NCBI RefSeq assembly: GCF_029714305.1
Contig: NZ_CP121647.1
Coordinates: 5,972,501-6,036,500 of the forward strand
DNA: 64,000 bases
DNA from: Bradyrhizobium sp. CB3481
GTDB lineage: Bacteria > Pseudomonadota > Alphaproteobacteria > Rhizobiales > Xanthobacteraceae
Direction: 5' to 3'
Of the stretch, positions 19,734 to 27,936 are shown one piece after another. Within the stretch, counting starts at the first letter, position 1, and each line of letters starts with the position of its first letter. Made by a program: the position numbers and the translations under genes. A model generated the notes under the pieces. The model worked only from the letters and a program-made list of their open reading frames with translations, searched no databases and had not been told where the DNA came from.

Positions 19734-19817
19734 ACTGCCTTGTCGAATCCGTCCCTAACCAGCCATAGTTGGTAGCTACGGGCAAGCTTAGGTTCACAAA
19801 ATTCGCCAGATTTTAAA

Positions 19818-20813
19818 ATGACTTCCAGTCCATCTCGAAAGTTGGCCGTCAGCATCGAACACTGGCCGATCGCGGGTGCCTTCACCATCAGCCGCGGCGC
19901 CAAAACCGAGGCCGTCACCGTCGTGGTTACGATCGGTCAGGACGACCTCATGGGTCACGGCGAAAGCGTGCCCTACCCGCGCTATGGCGAGACCCCGGAA
20001 GCGACGTTGGCCGCCCTCGAAGCGATGCAGGAACCGCTCGCCCGAGGCTTGGACCGCACGGCCCTGCAGGCGGCGATGCCGGCAGGCGCCGCCCGCAACG
20101 CGCTGGACTGCGCGCTTCTCGACTTCGAGGCCAAGAGTTCCGGCCGGCGCGCCTGGAGCCTGCTCGGCCGGCCCGCGCCGCGCCCCTGCACGACGGCTTT
20201 CACGATTTCGCTCGGCACGCCGAAAGCAATGGCGGCCGCCACCGCCAAGGCAGCGCACCGGCCGCTGCTGAAGATCAAGCTCGGCGGCGACGGCGATGAC
20301 GCGCGGATCGCGGCGGTGAGGAAGGCGGCCCCCGAATCCGAACTGATCGTCGATGCGAACGAGGCCTGGACGCCTGACAATCTCGAATTCAACTTGGCAG
20401 CCTGCGCCGATGCCGGGGTCACGCTAGTCGAGCAGCCGCTGCCGGCCGGGCGCGACGAAGCCCTGGCGCGCATCAGGCGGCCGATTGCGGTCTGCGCCGA
20501 CGAAAGCGTGCACGACCGCACTTCATTGCAGGGCCTTCGCCCGCGTTACGACGCCGTCAACATCAAGCTCGACAAGACCGGTGGTTTGACGGAGGCGCTC
20601 GCCATGGCGGATGCCGCGCAGGCGCTCGGCTTCGAGATCATGATCGGCTGCATGGTGGCGACCTCGCTGGCGATGGCGCCGGCCATGCTGCTGGCACCAC
20701 AGGCGCGGTTCGTCGATCTCGACGGCCCGCTGCTGCTGGCGCGCGACCGCGACGGCGGCCTGCGCTACGACGGCAGCCTGGTCTATCCGCCGGAAGCCGG
20801 CTTGTGGGGCTGA
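19818..20813 (+). CDS. Dipeptide (L-Ala-D/L-Glu type) epimerase, enolase superfamily
   Basis: A 331-residue cytosolic enzyme of the muconate-lactonising subgroup. The N-terminal lid domain (1-115) includes GHGESVPYPRYGET; the barrel carries the catalytic pair Lys152/Lys154 (KIKLGG), metal ligands Asp179 (VDANEAW), Glu205 (VEQPLP) and Asp228 (CADES), and the opposite base Lys250 (VNIKLDK). This K-x-K ... D-E-D ... K set with a CMVATSLAMAPA loop is that of Ala-Glu epimerases (YcjG/YkfB), which recycle murein peptides. Other dipeptide specificities are common in the family, so the substrate is tentative. Its last 31 bp overlap the end of the convergent MFS gene. Confidence 0.8.
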   Translation: MTSSPSRKLAVSIEHWPIAGAFTISRGAKTEAVTVVVTIGQDDLMGHGESVPYPRYGETPEATLAALEAMQEPLARGLDRTALQAAMPAGAARNALDCALLDFEAKSSGRRAWSLLGRPAPRPCTTAFTISLGTPKAMAAATAKAAHRPLLKIKLGGDGDDARIAAVRKAAPESELIVDANEAWTPDNLEFNLAACADAGVTLVEQPLPAGRDEALARIRRPIAVCADESVHDRTSLQGLRPRYDAVNIKLDKTGGLTEALAMADAAQALGFEIMIGCMVATSLAMAPAMLLAPQARFVDLDGPLLLARDRDGGLRYDGSLVYPPEAGLWG

Positions 20814-21982
20814 CGCGACAGGCGATCCCGCGCCAGAAAGATGACGAGCCCGCCGAGCGCGGCCATCGCCGCCATCACATAATAGATGCCCTGTCCCCAG
20901 CTGCCATAGATCGTACCTGAGGCCACCGATGCGAGGCCGGCGACGATGCCGCCGCAGGCCGTCAGATAGCCCTGCCCGCGCGCCATCACATGGCCGGGCA
21001 CATGGTGCAGCATCAACCCCATGATGCCGACCTGGGTCAGGCCAAAACTCAGCGCATGCGCGAGCTGGACGATCGCGAGAATGGCGAGCGGCAGGTCCTG
21101 CGCCATCAGCACCCAGCGCACGGCGGCGCTCACGGCCGCGATCACCACCAGGGTCGATGGCGGCAGGCTGAACCGCGGCGACAATGCAAACAGCACGATC
21201 TCGGCAATCACCCCCAGCGCCCACAACACCGCAATCGTCAGCCCGTCGAAGCCGGCCTGCTGCCAGGCAATCGACGCGAAAATGTAATAGGCAGCGTGAC
21301 TTCCCTGGATCAGTGCAGATCCCACGATAATGGCGAGGAAGCCGCCGTCACGCAGCAGCGCGCCGGCGTCCCCGGTGACCGGGCGAACGGCCCCGGCATC
21401 GTCCAGCGGCTGCAACGCCAGGCTGGCGAGCGCCCCGAGCGCGGCCGAGCCGGCGATGATCCAGATCAGGTTTTTTGCGGCGATGAGGTCGAATAGCATG
21501 CCGCAGACCAGCGCGCCAAGGACGAAGGCGGCGGAGCCCCAGAGCCGCAGCGGGCCGTAATTAAGACCGTAGCGCTTTACCCCGCGCAGGGCATAGGCGT
21601 CCGTGAGCGGCACCATCGGCGTCCACAGGCAGCAGGTCAGCGCGTAGATCAGGAACACCAGCAGCGGCAGATGCTGGGTGCCCAGCGCGAAAAAGCCGAG
21701 CGCCGTGGCAAACGAGGTGACGATGATGGCCCCACGCAGGGCCTGACGGCGTTCGGCAAAGCCCGTCACCAGCGGAAGCGCCGTGAACCGGGTCACCGGG
21801 GGAACGGCGGTGATCAGACCTATCCAAAACGCATCGATACCGACCGCCTTCAACCATACCGTGAAAAACGGCAGGTGGGTGCCGGTCATGCCGAACAGCG
21901 TGGCGTAAAACAGCGCCACCCCGGTCGCAAAACGCCGGGGTGCATCTTGAGAAGCTGTGGGGAATTGTGATTCGCTTGGCAT
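20783..21982 (-). CDS. MFS transporter, 3-phenylpropionate permease (HcaT)-like
   Basis: A 399-residue 12-helix inner-membrane transporter. It resembles the MFS_1-like/HcaT group: FYATLFGMTGTHLPFFTVWLK at helix 1, GLITAVPPVTRFTALPLVTG, then TPMVPLTDAYALRGVKRYGLNYGPLRLWGS, where the acidic and RLWGS residues are diagnostic. The substrate is unknown. ATG at 21982 (MPSESQFPTAS) is chosen; the frame stays open upstream but that stretch is not protein-like. Its stop lies inside the 3' end of the convergent epimerase gene (31-bp overlap). Confidence 0.78.
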   Translation of the reverse strand: MPSESQFPTASQDAPRRFATGVALFYATLFGMTGTHLPFFTVWLKAVGIDAFWIGLITAVPPVTRFTALPLVTGFAERRQALRGAIIVTSFATALGFFALGTQHLPLLVFLIYALTCCLWTPMVPLTDAYALRGVKRYGLNYGPLRLWGSAAFVLGALVCGMLFDLIAAKNLIWIIAGSAALGALASLALQPLDDAGAVRPVTGDAGALLRDGGFLAIIVGSALIQGSHAAYYIFASIAWQQAGFDGLTIAVLWALGVIAEIVLFALSPRFSLPPSTLVVIAAVSAAVRWVLMAQDLPLAILAIVQLAHALSFGLTQVGIMGLMLHHVPGHVMARGQGYLTACGGIVAGLASVASGTIYGSWGQGIYYVMAAMAALGGLVIFLARDRLSRQPHKPASGG

Positions 21983-22058
21983 CAATTCAATTGCGATTCG
22001 GGCAATATCGTGTTGTTTCGTTATCGCAAGGCGCGCTGATTTGCGCGAAGAGTTTGAC

Positions 22059-23408
22059 ATGGCCGACGAAGCATTCGCCCTTTCGCCGATCTCAGCACGC
22101 GCCACGCTGCCGAGCGAGGAGGATTATGCTGCCATCGCCGAAGCTTTCATGGAAACTTCGCGCGGCCGCTGGTTCCTGACCGAATACGCCAAACGCAACC
22201 GCAATGCCGACACACGCATGGTGCTGGATGCGGTGGCGCGGATCGAGGAAAGCCTTTCCGCCCAGCGGGAGGAAACCCTGCAGCGGGAAGCAGCTCTGCA
22301 ACGGGAAGAAGGCCTTTCGGCGCAGCAGGCGGCGGAGGCCGTCGCCGCAGCTGCAGTGGCGCAGGTGCGGCTGACCGAGGCGCTCGACGCCATCCGTGGC
22401 GCGGTCGATGCCGCCGAGGAATCGGCGGTCGAAGCGATCGACAGCCTCGCGCTGGAGCAGCGGCTGGCGCCGGTCCGCAAGGGCGCGCGCGTGCTGCGGG
22501 AAATCGCCTGGCGGCTGCGCGAAATCGGCAATGACGGGCGGATCTGCGACCTGATCGATTCGCAGGTCACGGTAATCGAGCGAGGCACCGAGCAGTTTTC
22601 CTCCGAAGAGGCGCGGATAGCGCTCCGCGCCGCCTTTGCCGCCCTTCAAGGCCGGCTGGTGGAATTCGGCGACGACACGCCGCCCGCGCTCGACCCCGAC
22701 GCGATGCCCTTCCCGGCCATGCAGGAGATGCCGGCGGAGGCCGTTGAAGCCGTCTCGGAAGCGGCCAAGGAAGCTGCCGAGGGACCCTTCGCCCCGATGG
22801 CTGCTCCCGCAGCGGAAGCGGTGCTGATGGAAGCGGAGACACCGCCCGCTCCCGAACTTTCCATTGAGCCTGCTGCAGCCGAGAAAGCCGCGGCCGTGGA
22901 AGCCGCTGCCGAACAGGCCGTGGCCCAGGCGCTTGCTGCTCAAGACATTGCCGCTCAAGACCTTGCCGCTCAAGATGCCCTTGCTGCTCAAGACGTCGAG
23001 GTGCAGGACGACGCCGTCCAGGAAAATGCTGCCCAGCGCGCCGATGCGCAGGACGAAGCGGTCCTCGACATCATCGCCATGGAAATGGGCGCGCCCGATC
23101 CGATCAACGACGTCGAGATCGCCGAAGCGGCCGCCCAGCAGGCCCGCGCGGAGGAGCCCGCGCCGACCGCGCCCAAGATCGTCGCCGAAGCGCCTGAACC
23201 GGCCGCTCCGCCGGCACCGCCACCCGTTCAACAGGTGGTTCAACCGCCGCCCCCGCCGGCCGCCGCACCGACGCCGGCCGTGGAAGTATCGCTCGGTTCG
23301 ACCCTCATCGCGACCGGTGTCGTGCGCAAGCCGATCCTCGCCGCGAACGATCCGCTGGCGCCGATTCGGCGCATGAGCCAGGCCGAGAAGCTCGCGTTCT
23401 TTTCGTAA
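22059..23408 (+). CDS. Ala/Glu/Gln-rich protein of unknown function with AAQD repeats
   Basis: 449 residues from ATG at 22059 (GAAGAG 7 bases upstream). Residues 1-80 look folded (SEEDYAAIAEAFMETSRGRWFLTEYAKRNRNADTR in two parts), and about 80-215 form coiled-coil-like helices. Residues about 215-400 are low complexity, with imperfect copies of AAQDIAAQDLAAQD. A Pro-rich stretch (PAAPPAPPPVQQ) and a conserved-looking end PLAPIRRMSQAEKLAFFS close it. There is no signal peptide or membrane helix. I recognise no family with a known function. The folded ends and disordered middle suggest a scaffold or adaptor. Confidence 0.7.
   Translation: MADEAFALSPISARATLPSEEDYAAIAEAFMETSRGRWFLTEYAKRNRNADTRMVLDAVARIEESLSAQREETLQREAALQREEGLSAQQAAEAVAAAAVAQVRLTEALDAIRGAVDAAEESAVEAIDSLALEQRLAPVRKGARVLREIAWRLREIGNDGRICDLIDSQVTVIERGTEQFSSEEARIALRAAFAALQGRLVEFGDDTPPALDPDAMPFPAMQEMPAEAVEAVSEAAKEAAEGPFAPMAAPAAEAVLMEAETPPAPELSIEPAAAEKAAAVEAAAEQAVAQALAAQDIAAQDLAAQDALAAQDVEVQDDAVQENAAQRADAQDEAVLDIIAMEMGAPDPINDVEIAEAAAQQARAEEPAPTAPKIVAEAPEPAAPPAPPPVQQVVQPPPPPAAAPTPAVEVSLGSTLIATGVVRKPILAANDPLAPIRRMSQAEKLAFFS
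22935..22994 (+). repeat. Short in-frame repeat GCTCAAGAC, four copies
   Basis: G-C-(T/C)-GCTCAAGA recurs at about 15-18 bp spacing (22935, 22950, 22965, 22983), coding AAQD units inside the Ala-rich protein. The codons are nearly identical, which points to recent slippage expansion. Confidence 0.75.
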
Positions 23409-23564
23409 GCAACGCATCGCAAGCGACGCTGGCTGCGGCTTGACCAGCGGCTTGCAGAACGCGCCTGCAGCATTTGTTGCACCTGCGAATAGTTCGCTTT
23501 CCGGTTGCTTCGCCTCTCCGGCAAGATCAAGCTGGCACGATCGTCTTCGCAAGCGGAGATCGCC

Positions 23565-24506
23565 GTGAAAACCAGGATCATCGTCAATCCGATGGCGAAC
23601 AAGGGTAACTGCGGCAAACGCTGGCCTCAGATACTGGCCGAACTGGAAAAACATCTCGGCCCGGTCAGCGGTGTGGACGTCGCCATGACCCGCGCACCCA
23701 ATCACGCAACGGCGCTGGCGCGGGAGGCCGTCGGCGACGGTTACCAGCGCCTGATCTCCGTTGGCGGCGACGGCACGTTCAGCGAGATGATGAACGGCGT
23801 GATCGTGGACGACCGCCCGATCGCACCCGATCTCGTGCTGGCGCAAGTGCCGGGCGGCACGTCGAATGAACTCTGCCGCTCGTTCGGACAGCTCTCGCTC
23901 GGCGAGGCCTGCAAGGCGATCGCCATGGGCCACACGCGGAACGTCGACGTGTTCCGCGCCGATGCCAGGGGTTATGGCGGCGGCCAGGTGACGCGTTATG
24001 GCTTCGTGCTTGCGATTGTCGGCGCCGCCGCCACGATTTCCTGGCGCGCGCAACGCGTGCCGCTGTTGAAGCGGCTCGGTCCGCTCAGCTACGTCCTGAT
24101 GACGGCGTTCACCTCGCTGACCTACAACCCGCGCGCCTACCGCATCAGGATTGACGACGAGGCGGAGCAGCACCTGCAGATGTGGTCGCTGATGCTGTGC
24201 AGCTTCGACGGCGCAGGCGAAGGCCTGATGCTCGCGCCGGGCGCAGATTCCGCCGACCGCAAGCTCGACCTGATCATGGTCGGCGATCTCGGGCACTGGG
24301 AGGCCCTGACCCAGATCGTCCCCAGACTCGGCGACGGCAGCTATCTGGCGCATCCCAAGGTGTCCCGGCGCCACGCTAGCCGGATCAGCATCGACAGCGA
24401 CACCATGGTGCGCGCCGACGTCGACGGCGAAAGCATCGGGCGACTGCCGATGTCGGTGACGATGCTGCCGTTCCACCTCAAGGTGGCGGCGGTCAATCGA
24501 GTGTAG
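23565..24506 (+). CDS. Diacylglycerol/lipid kinase-family protein (DagK catalytic domain, YegS-like)
   Basis: 313 residues from GTG at 23565, with GGAG 6 bases upstream. It starts KTRIIVNPMANKGNCGKRW, the nucleotide-binding start of the DAGK_cat fold, and carries the glycine motif GGDGT at residues 67-71 and PGGTSNELCRSFG near 100. The C-terminal half is the usual beta-sandwich lid (KLDLIMVGDLGHWEAL). Such enzymes phosphorylate diacylglycerol, ceramide or similar lipids at the membrane face. Which lipid is used cannot be told. It stands alone on the plus strand. Confidence 0.82.
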   Translation: MKTRIIVNPMANKGNCGKRWPQILAELEKHLGPVSGVDVAMTRAPNHATALAREAVGDGYQRLISVGGDGTFSEMMNGVIVDDRPIAPDLVLAQVPGGTSNELCRSFGQLSLGEACKAIAMGHTRNVDVFRADARGYGGGQVTRYGFVLAIVGAAATISWRAQRVPLLKRLGPLSYVLMTAFTSLTYNPRAYRIRIDDEAEQHLQMWSLMLCSFDGAGEGLMLAPGADSADRKLDLIMVGDLGHWEALTQIVPRLGDGSYLAHPKVSRRHASRISIDSDTMVRADVDGESIGRLPMSVTMLPFHLKVAAVNRV

Positions 24507-24530
24507 GGCGGCGTTTTAGTCGCACCTCAC

Positions 24531-24992
24531 TTATGTCTGCGGATGTACCACCAGTACCGGCACGCTCCCGTCCACCAGGACCTCCGATGTTTGACTCCCC
24601 AGTATCAGCTTCCTGAGGCCGCGACGCCCGTGCGAGGCCATGACAATCAGGTCGCAGCCTCTGGACTTTGCTGTTTCGATAATCGCAGTGGCCGGGTGCG
24701 CGTTTGGTACATGCAAGAATTCCGCGGATATCCCAATCTCCTCCGCCATCGCCCGAGCTTCATCGAGCAGTTTGCCCGCCTGTTCCTTACAGGCTGCATC
24801 AAAGCGATCAAACTCTTCCTGGGAGGGCATCCATCCCGAAGCATGTCCGCTGCCATAGTAGATCGGCAGCGGTTCCGTTACGGTGATAACGGTCGCGTTC
24901 GCATTCAAGGCCTTTGCCAGCGCCATCCCATGCTTGACGCCTTGTCTCGCGACATCCGACCCATCCGTGCTCAAGAGAATGCTGGCGTACAT
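24531..24992 (-). CDS. Universal stress protein, UspA family
   Basis: A 153-residue single Usp domain starting MYASILLSTDGSDVARQG at ATG 24992, with GGAG 8 bases upstream. The ATP-binding end motif is GSQTSEVLVDGSVPVLVVHP, and IVMASHGRRGLRKLILGS carries the G-2x-G-9x-G-(S/T) signature, so it is probably the ATP-binding type. It sits 44 bp after a second usp gene on the same strand and is the last gene of the series running from glsA. UspA proteins support survival under starvation and other stress; no specific partner is known here. Confidence 0.88.
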   Translation of the reverse strand: MYASILLSTDGSDVARQGVKHGMALAKALNANATVITVTEPLPIYYGSGHASGWMPSQEEFDRFDAACKEQAGKLLDEARAMAEEIGISAEFLHVPNAHPATAIIETAKSRGCDLIVMASHGRRGLRKLILGSQTSEVLVDGSVPVLVVHPQT

Positions 24993-25036
24993 TTTGAGGG
25001 CTCCCGTGTTCGTCGAACATTTCCCGCCCTGCCCAT

Positions 25037-25465
25037 TCACTGACAAACCAACACCGGAGTTTTCGCCTGCGTCAGTACCTTGTTTGTCACACTGCCGATC
25101 AGCAACATGGAAAGTCCGCTGCGGCCATGCGATGACATGACGATGAGATCGCAGCCCTTGTCCGCGGCTGCCGCGATGATGGCTTGATAGGGTTGCTCGC
25201 TCTCCGCCTGAATCGTCTCGCAGGGAACACCGGCGTTCCTGGCCGCATTTGCCGCGTGGTCCAAAACGCTTGCGGCCTGCTCCTTGCGCAGCTCGGCATA
25301 GGTTGCGACGGCCTCAAGCATTCGTCCTGTCAGTTCTGAAAACGGCTCCACAACGAAGATGACAGAAACCTTGGCGCCAAGCGATTTCGCCAGCGCCAAC
25401 CCGTGCGTCACCCCACGCTCCGACAGCTCGGACCCATCTGTCGGAATGAGAATATGCCGGTACAT
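25037..25465 (-). CDS. Universal stress protein, UspA family (second copy)
   Basis: A 142-residue Usp domain, MYRHILIPTDGSELSERG at the start and IVMSSHGRSGLSMLLIGSVTNKVLTQAKTPVLV at the end, with the full ATP-binding motif. GGGAG lies 7 bases before ATG 25465. It is similar to its downstream neighbour, so the pair probably arose by tandem duplication followed by divergence. It lies 29 bp after the amidohydrolase gene. Confidence 0.88.
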   Translation of the reverse strand: MYRHILIPTDGSELSERGVTHGLALAKSLGAKVSVIFVVEPFSELTGRMLEAVATYAELRKEQAASVLDHAANAARNAGVPCETIQAESEQPYQAIIAAAADKGCDLIVMSSHGRSGLSMLLIGSVTNKVLTQAKTPVLVCQ

Positions 25466-25494
25466 GCTTCAGCTCCCGTCATGAATCCGCGCCC

Positions 25495-26871
25495 CTAGTT
25501 CGGCTTGCTGCCTGCAACCAGATTCTTATGAATCTTCCCGTCCTTCATGATGACGAGAAAATTCTTCGCCGGGTCCTCGATCAGCCTGATGTTCTCGATC
25601 GGATTGCCGTCGACCAGCAAGAGGTCGGCCAGCGCGCCCTCTTCCACCACGCCGAGCTTGCCCGGATAGGGATTGCGCTTGCCGGACAGCGCCAGCAATT
25701 CGGCGTTCGTCCCGGTCGCCATGGCGAGTGCTTCGGCGGGCGTGTACCAGCGGACCAGCGAGGCCAGAATGGCCCCCTGACGCCGGGCCAGCGCAGCGGA
25801 GAACAGAACGTCGGTGCCCCACGCCGTCTTGAGCTTGTACTTCTTCGCAAATTCGTAGGTCCTGCCGATGCCGGGCCAGACCTCATCCGCCTTGGCGCGC
25901 TGAACCGAACCCTCGGGAAGGCCCGTCCTCATCTCCTCGGGGAGCGGCTGCAAGCTCAGCCAAACGCCCTTCTCGGCGATCAGCTTCGCGGTTGCCTCGT
26001 CCATCAGGAATCCATGCTCGATGCACTTCACGCCCGCGGCAATCGCCAGCTGGATCGCGGCCGGCGTAAAGGCATGCGCGACGACATAGGTGCCCCAATT
26101 CTCAGCCGCTTCGACCGCGGCTCGCATTTCGGGCCCGGTGAAGGTGACGGCGTCGATCGGGCTGAAGGGCGATGACACGCCGCCGCCCGCCGTCAACTTG
26201 ACCTGCGACGCGCCCTGCATCAGCTGCTCGCGCACGCGCACGCGCACCTCATCAGGACTGTCGGCAACCATGGCACCGCCGACCTGCTCCATGCGCGTGA
26301 GCATGCCGCCGATCGTCCGCGGCAGATCGGAAAGCTGCCGGAAGTCGCCATGGCCGCTGGTGACCGTGATCATGGCGCCCGACGGGTAGATGCGCGGGCC
26401 GGCGACGACGCCCTCGTCAATGGCTTGCTTGAGTCCAAAGGCCGGCCCACCGACGTCACGAACGGTGGTGAAGCCCCGCATCAGGGTATCCGTCGCTTCC
26501 GCGGCCGCGAGAAGATTGTTGTAACCGATGTCGCCCGCAATCGCGACCGCGGGCGTCGGGCGGATCAGCATCGCATGCCAGTGCACGTCGATCAGGCCGG
26601 GCATCAGCACGCGTCCGCTGCCGTCGACCACGACCGTTTGCCCGGTATCGCTTGTCGTCGTCGCAGGAGAGATCTTCTCGATCTTGTTGCCTTTGACGAG
26701 GACATTGGATGGCGCGGAAAGCGCAGCGCTCTTTCCATCGAAGATGCGGACGTTCTGAAACAACACGGCCGCACCTTGCTGCGCTTGCGCCGAGAACGGC
26801 GCCGCCATCAGGCCCAACGCGATTGCCACCGCCGCGATAGTGGCGGCTCTACGACATTTTCGGTGGGGCAC
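25495..26871 (-). CDS. Exported amidohydrolase-family metallo-enzyme
   Basis: 458 residues from GTG 26871, chosen because a perfect GGAGG lies 7 bases upstream; ATG at 26901 is in frame but poorer. The signal peptide ends near APFSAQA. The composite barrel has the amidohydrolase metal set: DVHWH (HxH) after strand 1, the Lys in QVKLTAGGG, His in VVAHAFTP, His in IEHGFL and Asp in WGTDV. The flanking sandwich (VKGNKIEKISP, ADLLLVDGNP) completes the fold. Close families include Xaa-Pro dipeptidase/imidazolonepropionase-like periplasmic hydrolases; the substrate is unknown. It lies within the glsA-to-usp series. Confidence 0.82.
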   Translation of the reverse strand: MPHRKCRRAATIAAVAIALGLMAAPFSAQAQQGAAVLFQNVRIFDGKSAALSAPSNVLVKGNKIEKISPATTTSDTGQTVVVDGSGRVLMPGLIDVHWHAMLIRPTPAVAIAGDIGYNNLLAAAEATDTLMRGFTTVRDVGGPAFGLKQAIDEGVVAGPRIYPSGAMITVTSGHGDFRQLSDLPRTIGGMLTRMEQVGGAMVADSPDEVRVRVREQLMQGASQVKLTAGGGVSSPFSPIDAVTFTGPEMRAAVEAAENWGTYVVAHAFTPAAIQLAIAAGVKCIEHGFLMDEATAKLIAEKGVWLSLQPLPEEMRTGLPEGSVQRAKADEVWPGIGRTYEFAKKYKLKTAWGTDVLFSAALARRQGAILASLVRWYTPAEALAMATGTNAELLALSGKRNPYPGKLGVVEEGALADLLLVDGNPIENIRLIEDPAKNFLVIMKDGKIHKNLVAGSKPN

Positions 26872-26930
26872 CGACCTACCTCCGCGTAAGACGCCACACA
26901 TCGCATCGGACCGGCTGGTACGAACGTCCG

Positions 26931-27500
26931 TTATGTGCTGCTGACCGCCACCGCCGGTTTCCATGCGTAAGCCAGCCATCCGAGCCCGTGCGATATCAGG
27001 TCGACGCCGAGCAGGAATCCAATGACCCACAGGCCGGTCGCCGGAAATCCCGTCAGGATGACGAAGCCGGCCAGCACGCCGAACACGCCTGACAGCAGCA
27101 TGATCCAGCCCGCCTCCCGCCAATGGGTGACGCCGAGCAGAATGCGAACGAAGCCGGAAACCGCGAGCACCAGGCCGAGGACGTAGGTGAGGATCAGCGC
27201 GCTGACGACCGGCTGGCTGACCAGCACGACGCCGAACGCGATGTAGAGGATGCCGAGCAGCACCTGCCACAGGAACCCTCCCCATCCCTTGGTCCAGAAC
27301 GCGTGGACGATCTCGAACGCGCCGGCGATGATCGACATCCAGCCGATGAAGATGGTGCTGATAAGCGTGACCAGCATGATGTCGCCGAGAACCAGGATTC
27401 CCGCCGCAATCATCACCAGCCCGAGCAGAATACAGACCCAGAACGGCGGCGGCGGCAGACTGCCGACGCCTGTTCGCGAACTGCTGTCATATGTCGTCAT
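26931..27500 (-). CDS. HdeD-family (DUF308) acid-resistance membrane protein
   Basis: A 189-residue inner-membrane protein with six helices in three hairpins, as in HdeD. The start is MTTYDSSSRTGVGSLPPPPFW, with the first helix VCILLGLVMIAAGILVLGD; repeated A-G-x-x-x-I-x-x-A-F hairpins follow (GWMSIIAGAFEIVHAF, GLVLAVSGFVRILLG). AGGAGAATGAC precedes ATG 27500. HdeD protects E. coli at low pH and high density by an unknown mechanism. The neighbouring glutaminase and Usp genes support an acid or general stress role. Confidence 0.85.
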   Translation of the reverse strand: MTTYDSSSRTGVGSLPPPPFWVCILLGLVMIAAGILVLGDIMLVTLISTIFIGWMSIIAGAFEIVHAFWTKGWGGFLWQVLLGILYIAFGVVLVSQPVVSALILTYVLGLVLAVSGFVRILLGVTHWREAGWIMLLSGVFGVLAGFVILTGFPATGLWVIGFLLGVDLISHGLGWLAYAWKPAVAVSST

Positions 27501-27541
27501 GTCATTCTCCTGATGTCAGGCCTCAGCGACCTTGAGCTCGA

Positions 27542-27877
27542 TTACATCCAGCGCCAGCCGCACCGGCGGCGGCCGCGATGCCACCAGCAGTGCCAGCGGC
27601 GGCGCCGACGAGGAGGACGCCAGTGATGCGGGGGTCGATGTGGGGGACGTCCGGGAGGCCTTCCAGGAGGACGTCCAGGAGGCCGCCCCGGCGGCCGCCT
27701 GCGATCGATGTCGGCTTGCGCTTCCTGCGTGAAATCTCCCGGCCTCTTTCCGAGATCTTTCTGCATCGCCAGCGGCATCGCCTCCGCTACGTCAGGTATC
27801 AGGCTCGCACCCACGCCGGCGGCAACGACACCGCCCATCAGGGTCCGGAGCGCAGTGCGACGGTCGATTGCATCCAT
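27542..27877 (-). CDS. Small Tat-exported protein with PPGR repeats and a Trp/His/Cys/Arg tail
   Basis: 111 residues from ATG 27877, with AAGGAG 7 bases upstream. The leader DRRTALRTLMGGVVAAGVGA has the twin-arginine motif and ends near DVAEA. A short segment (MPLAMQKDLGKRPGDFTQEA) leads to four PPGR repeats and PPHRPPHHW, then a run of Arg and the end WHCWWHRGRRRCGWRWM. I recognise no named family. Tat export, which normally carries folded or cofactor-loaded proteins, plus two Cys, several His and many Trp in 20 residues suggests metal or haem binding, membrane binding, or a post-translationally modified peptide. No radical-SAM or other maturase gene is nearby. It sits between the MFS and hdeD genes in the same direction. 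Confidence 0.72.
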   Translation of the reverse strand: MDAIDRRTALRTLMGGVVAAGVGASLIPDVAEAMPLAMQKDLGKRPGDFTQEAQADIDRRRPPGRPPGRPPGRPPGRPPHRPPHHWRPPRRRRRWHCWWHRGRRRCGWRWM

Positions 27878-27936
27878 TGTTGTTCTCCTTCTGGGGATGC
27901 CCCTTTTTGCCGCGTTTCTCGCGCGGTCGTGTTCGA

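Noticed and set aside
17776..19797. A 673-codon frame merging mlaE region and mlaF
   Set aside because: Its first 400 codons are an out-of-frame reading of mlaE; only the part from ATG 18546 is real (MlaF).
22092..24476. A 794-codon open frame on the minus strand
   Set aside because: It is antisense to two well-supported plus-strand genes, has Arg/His/Gly-rich composition expected from GC-rich antisense, and shows no motifs or ribosome site.
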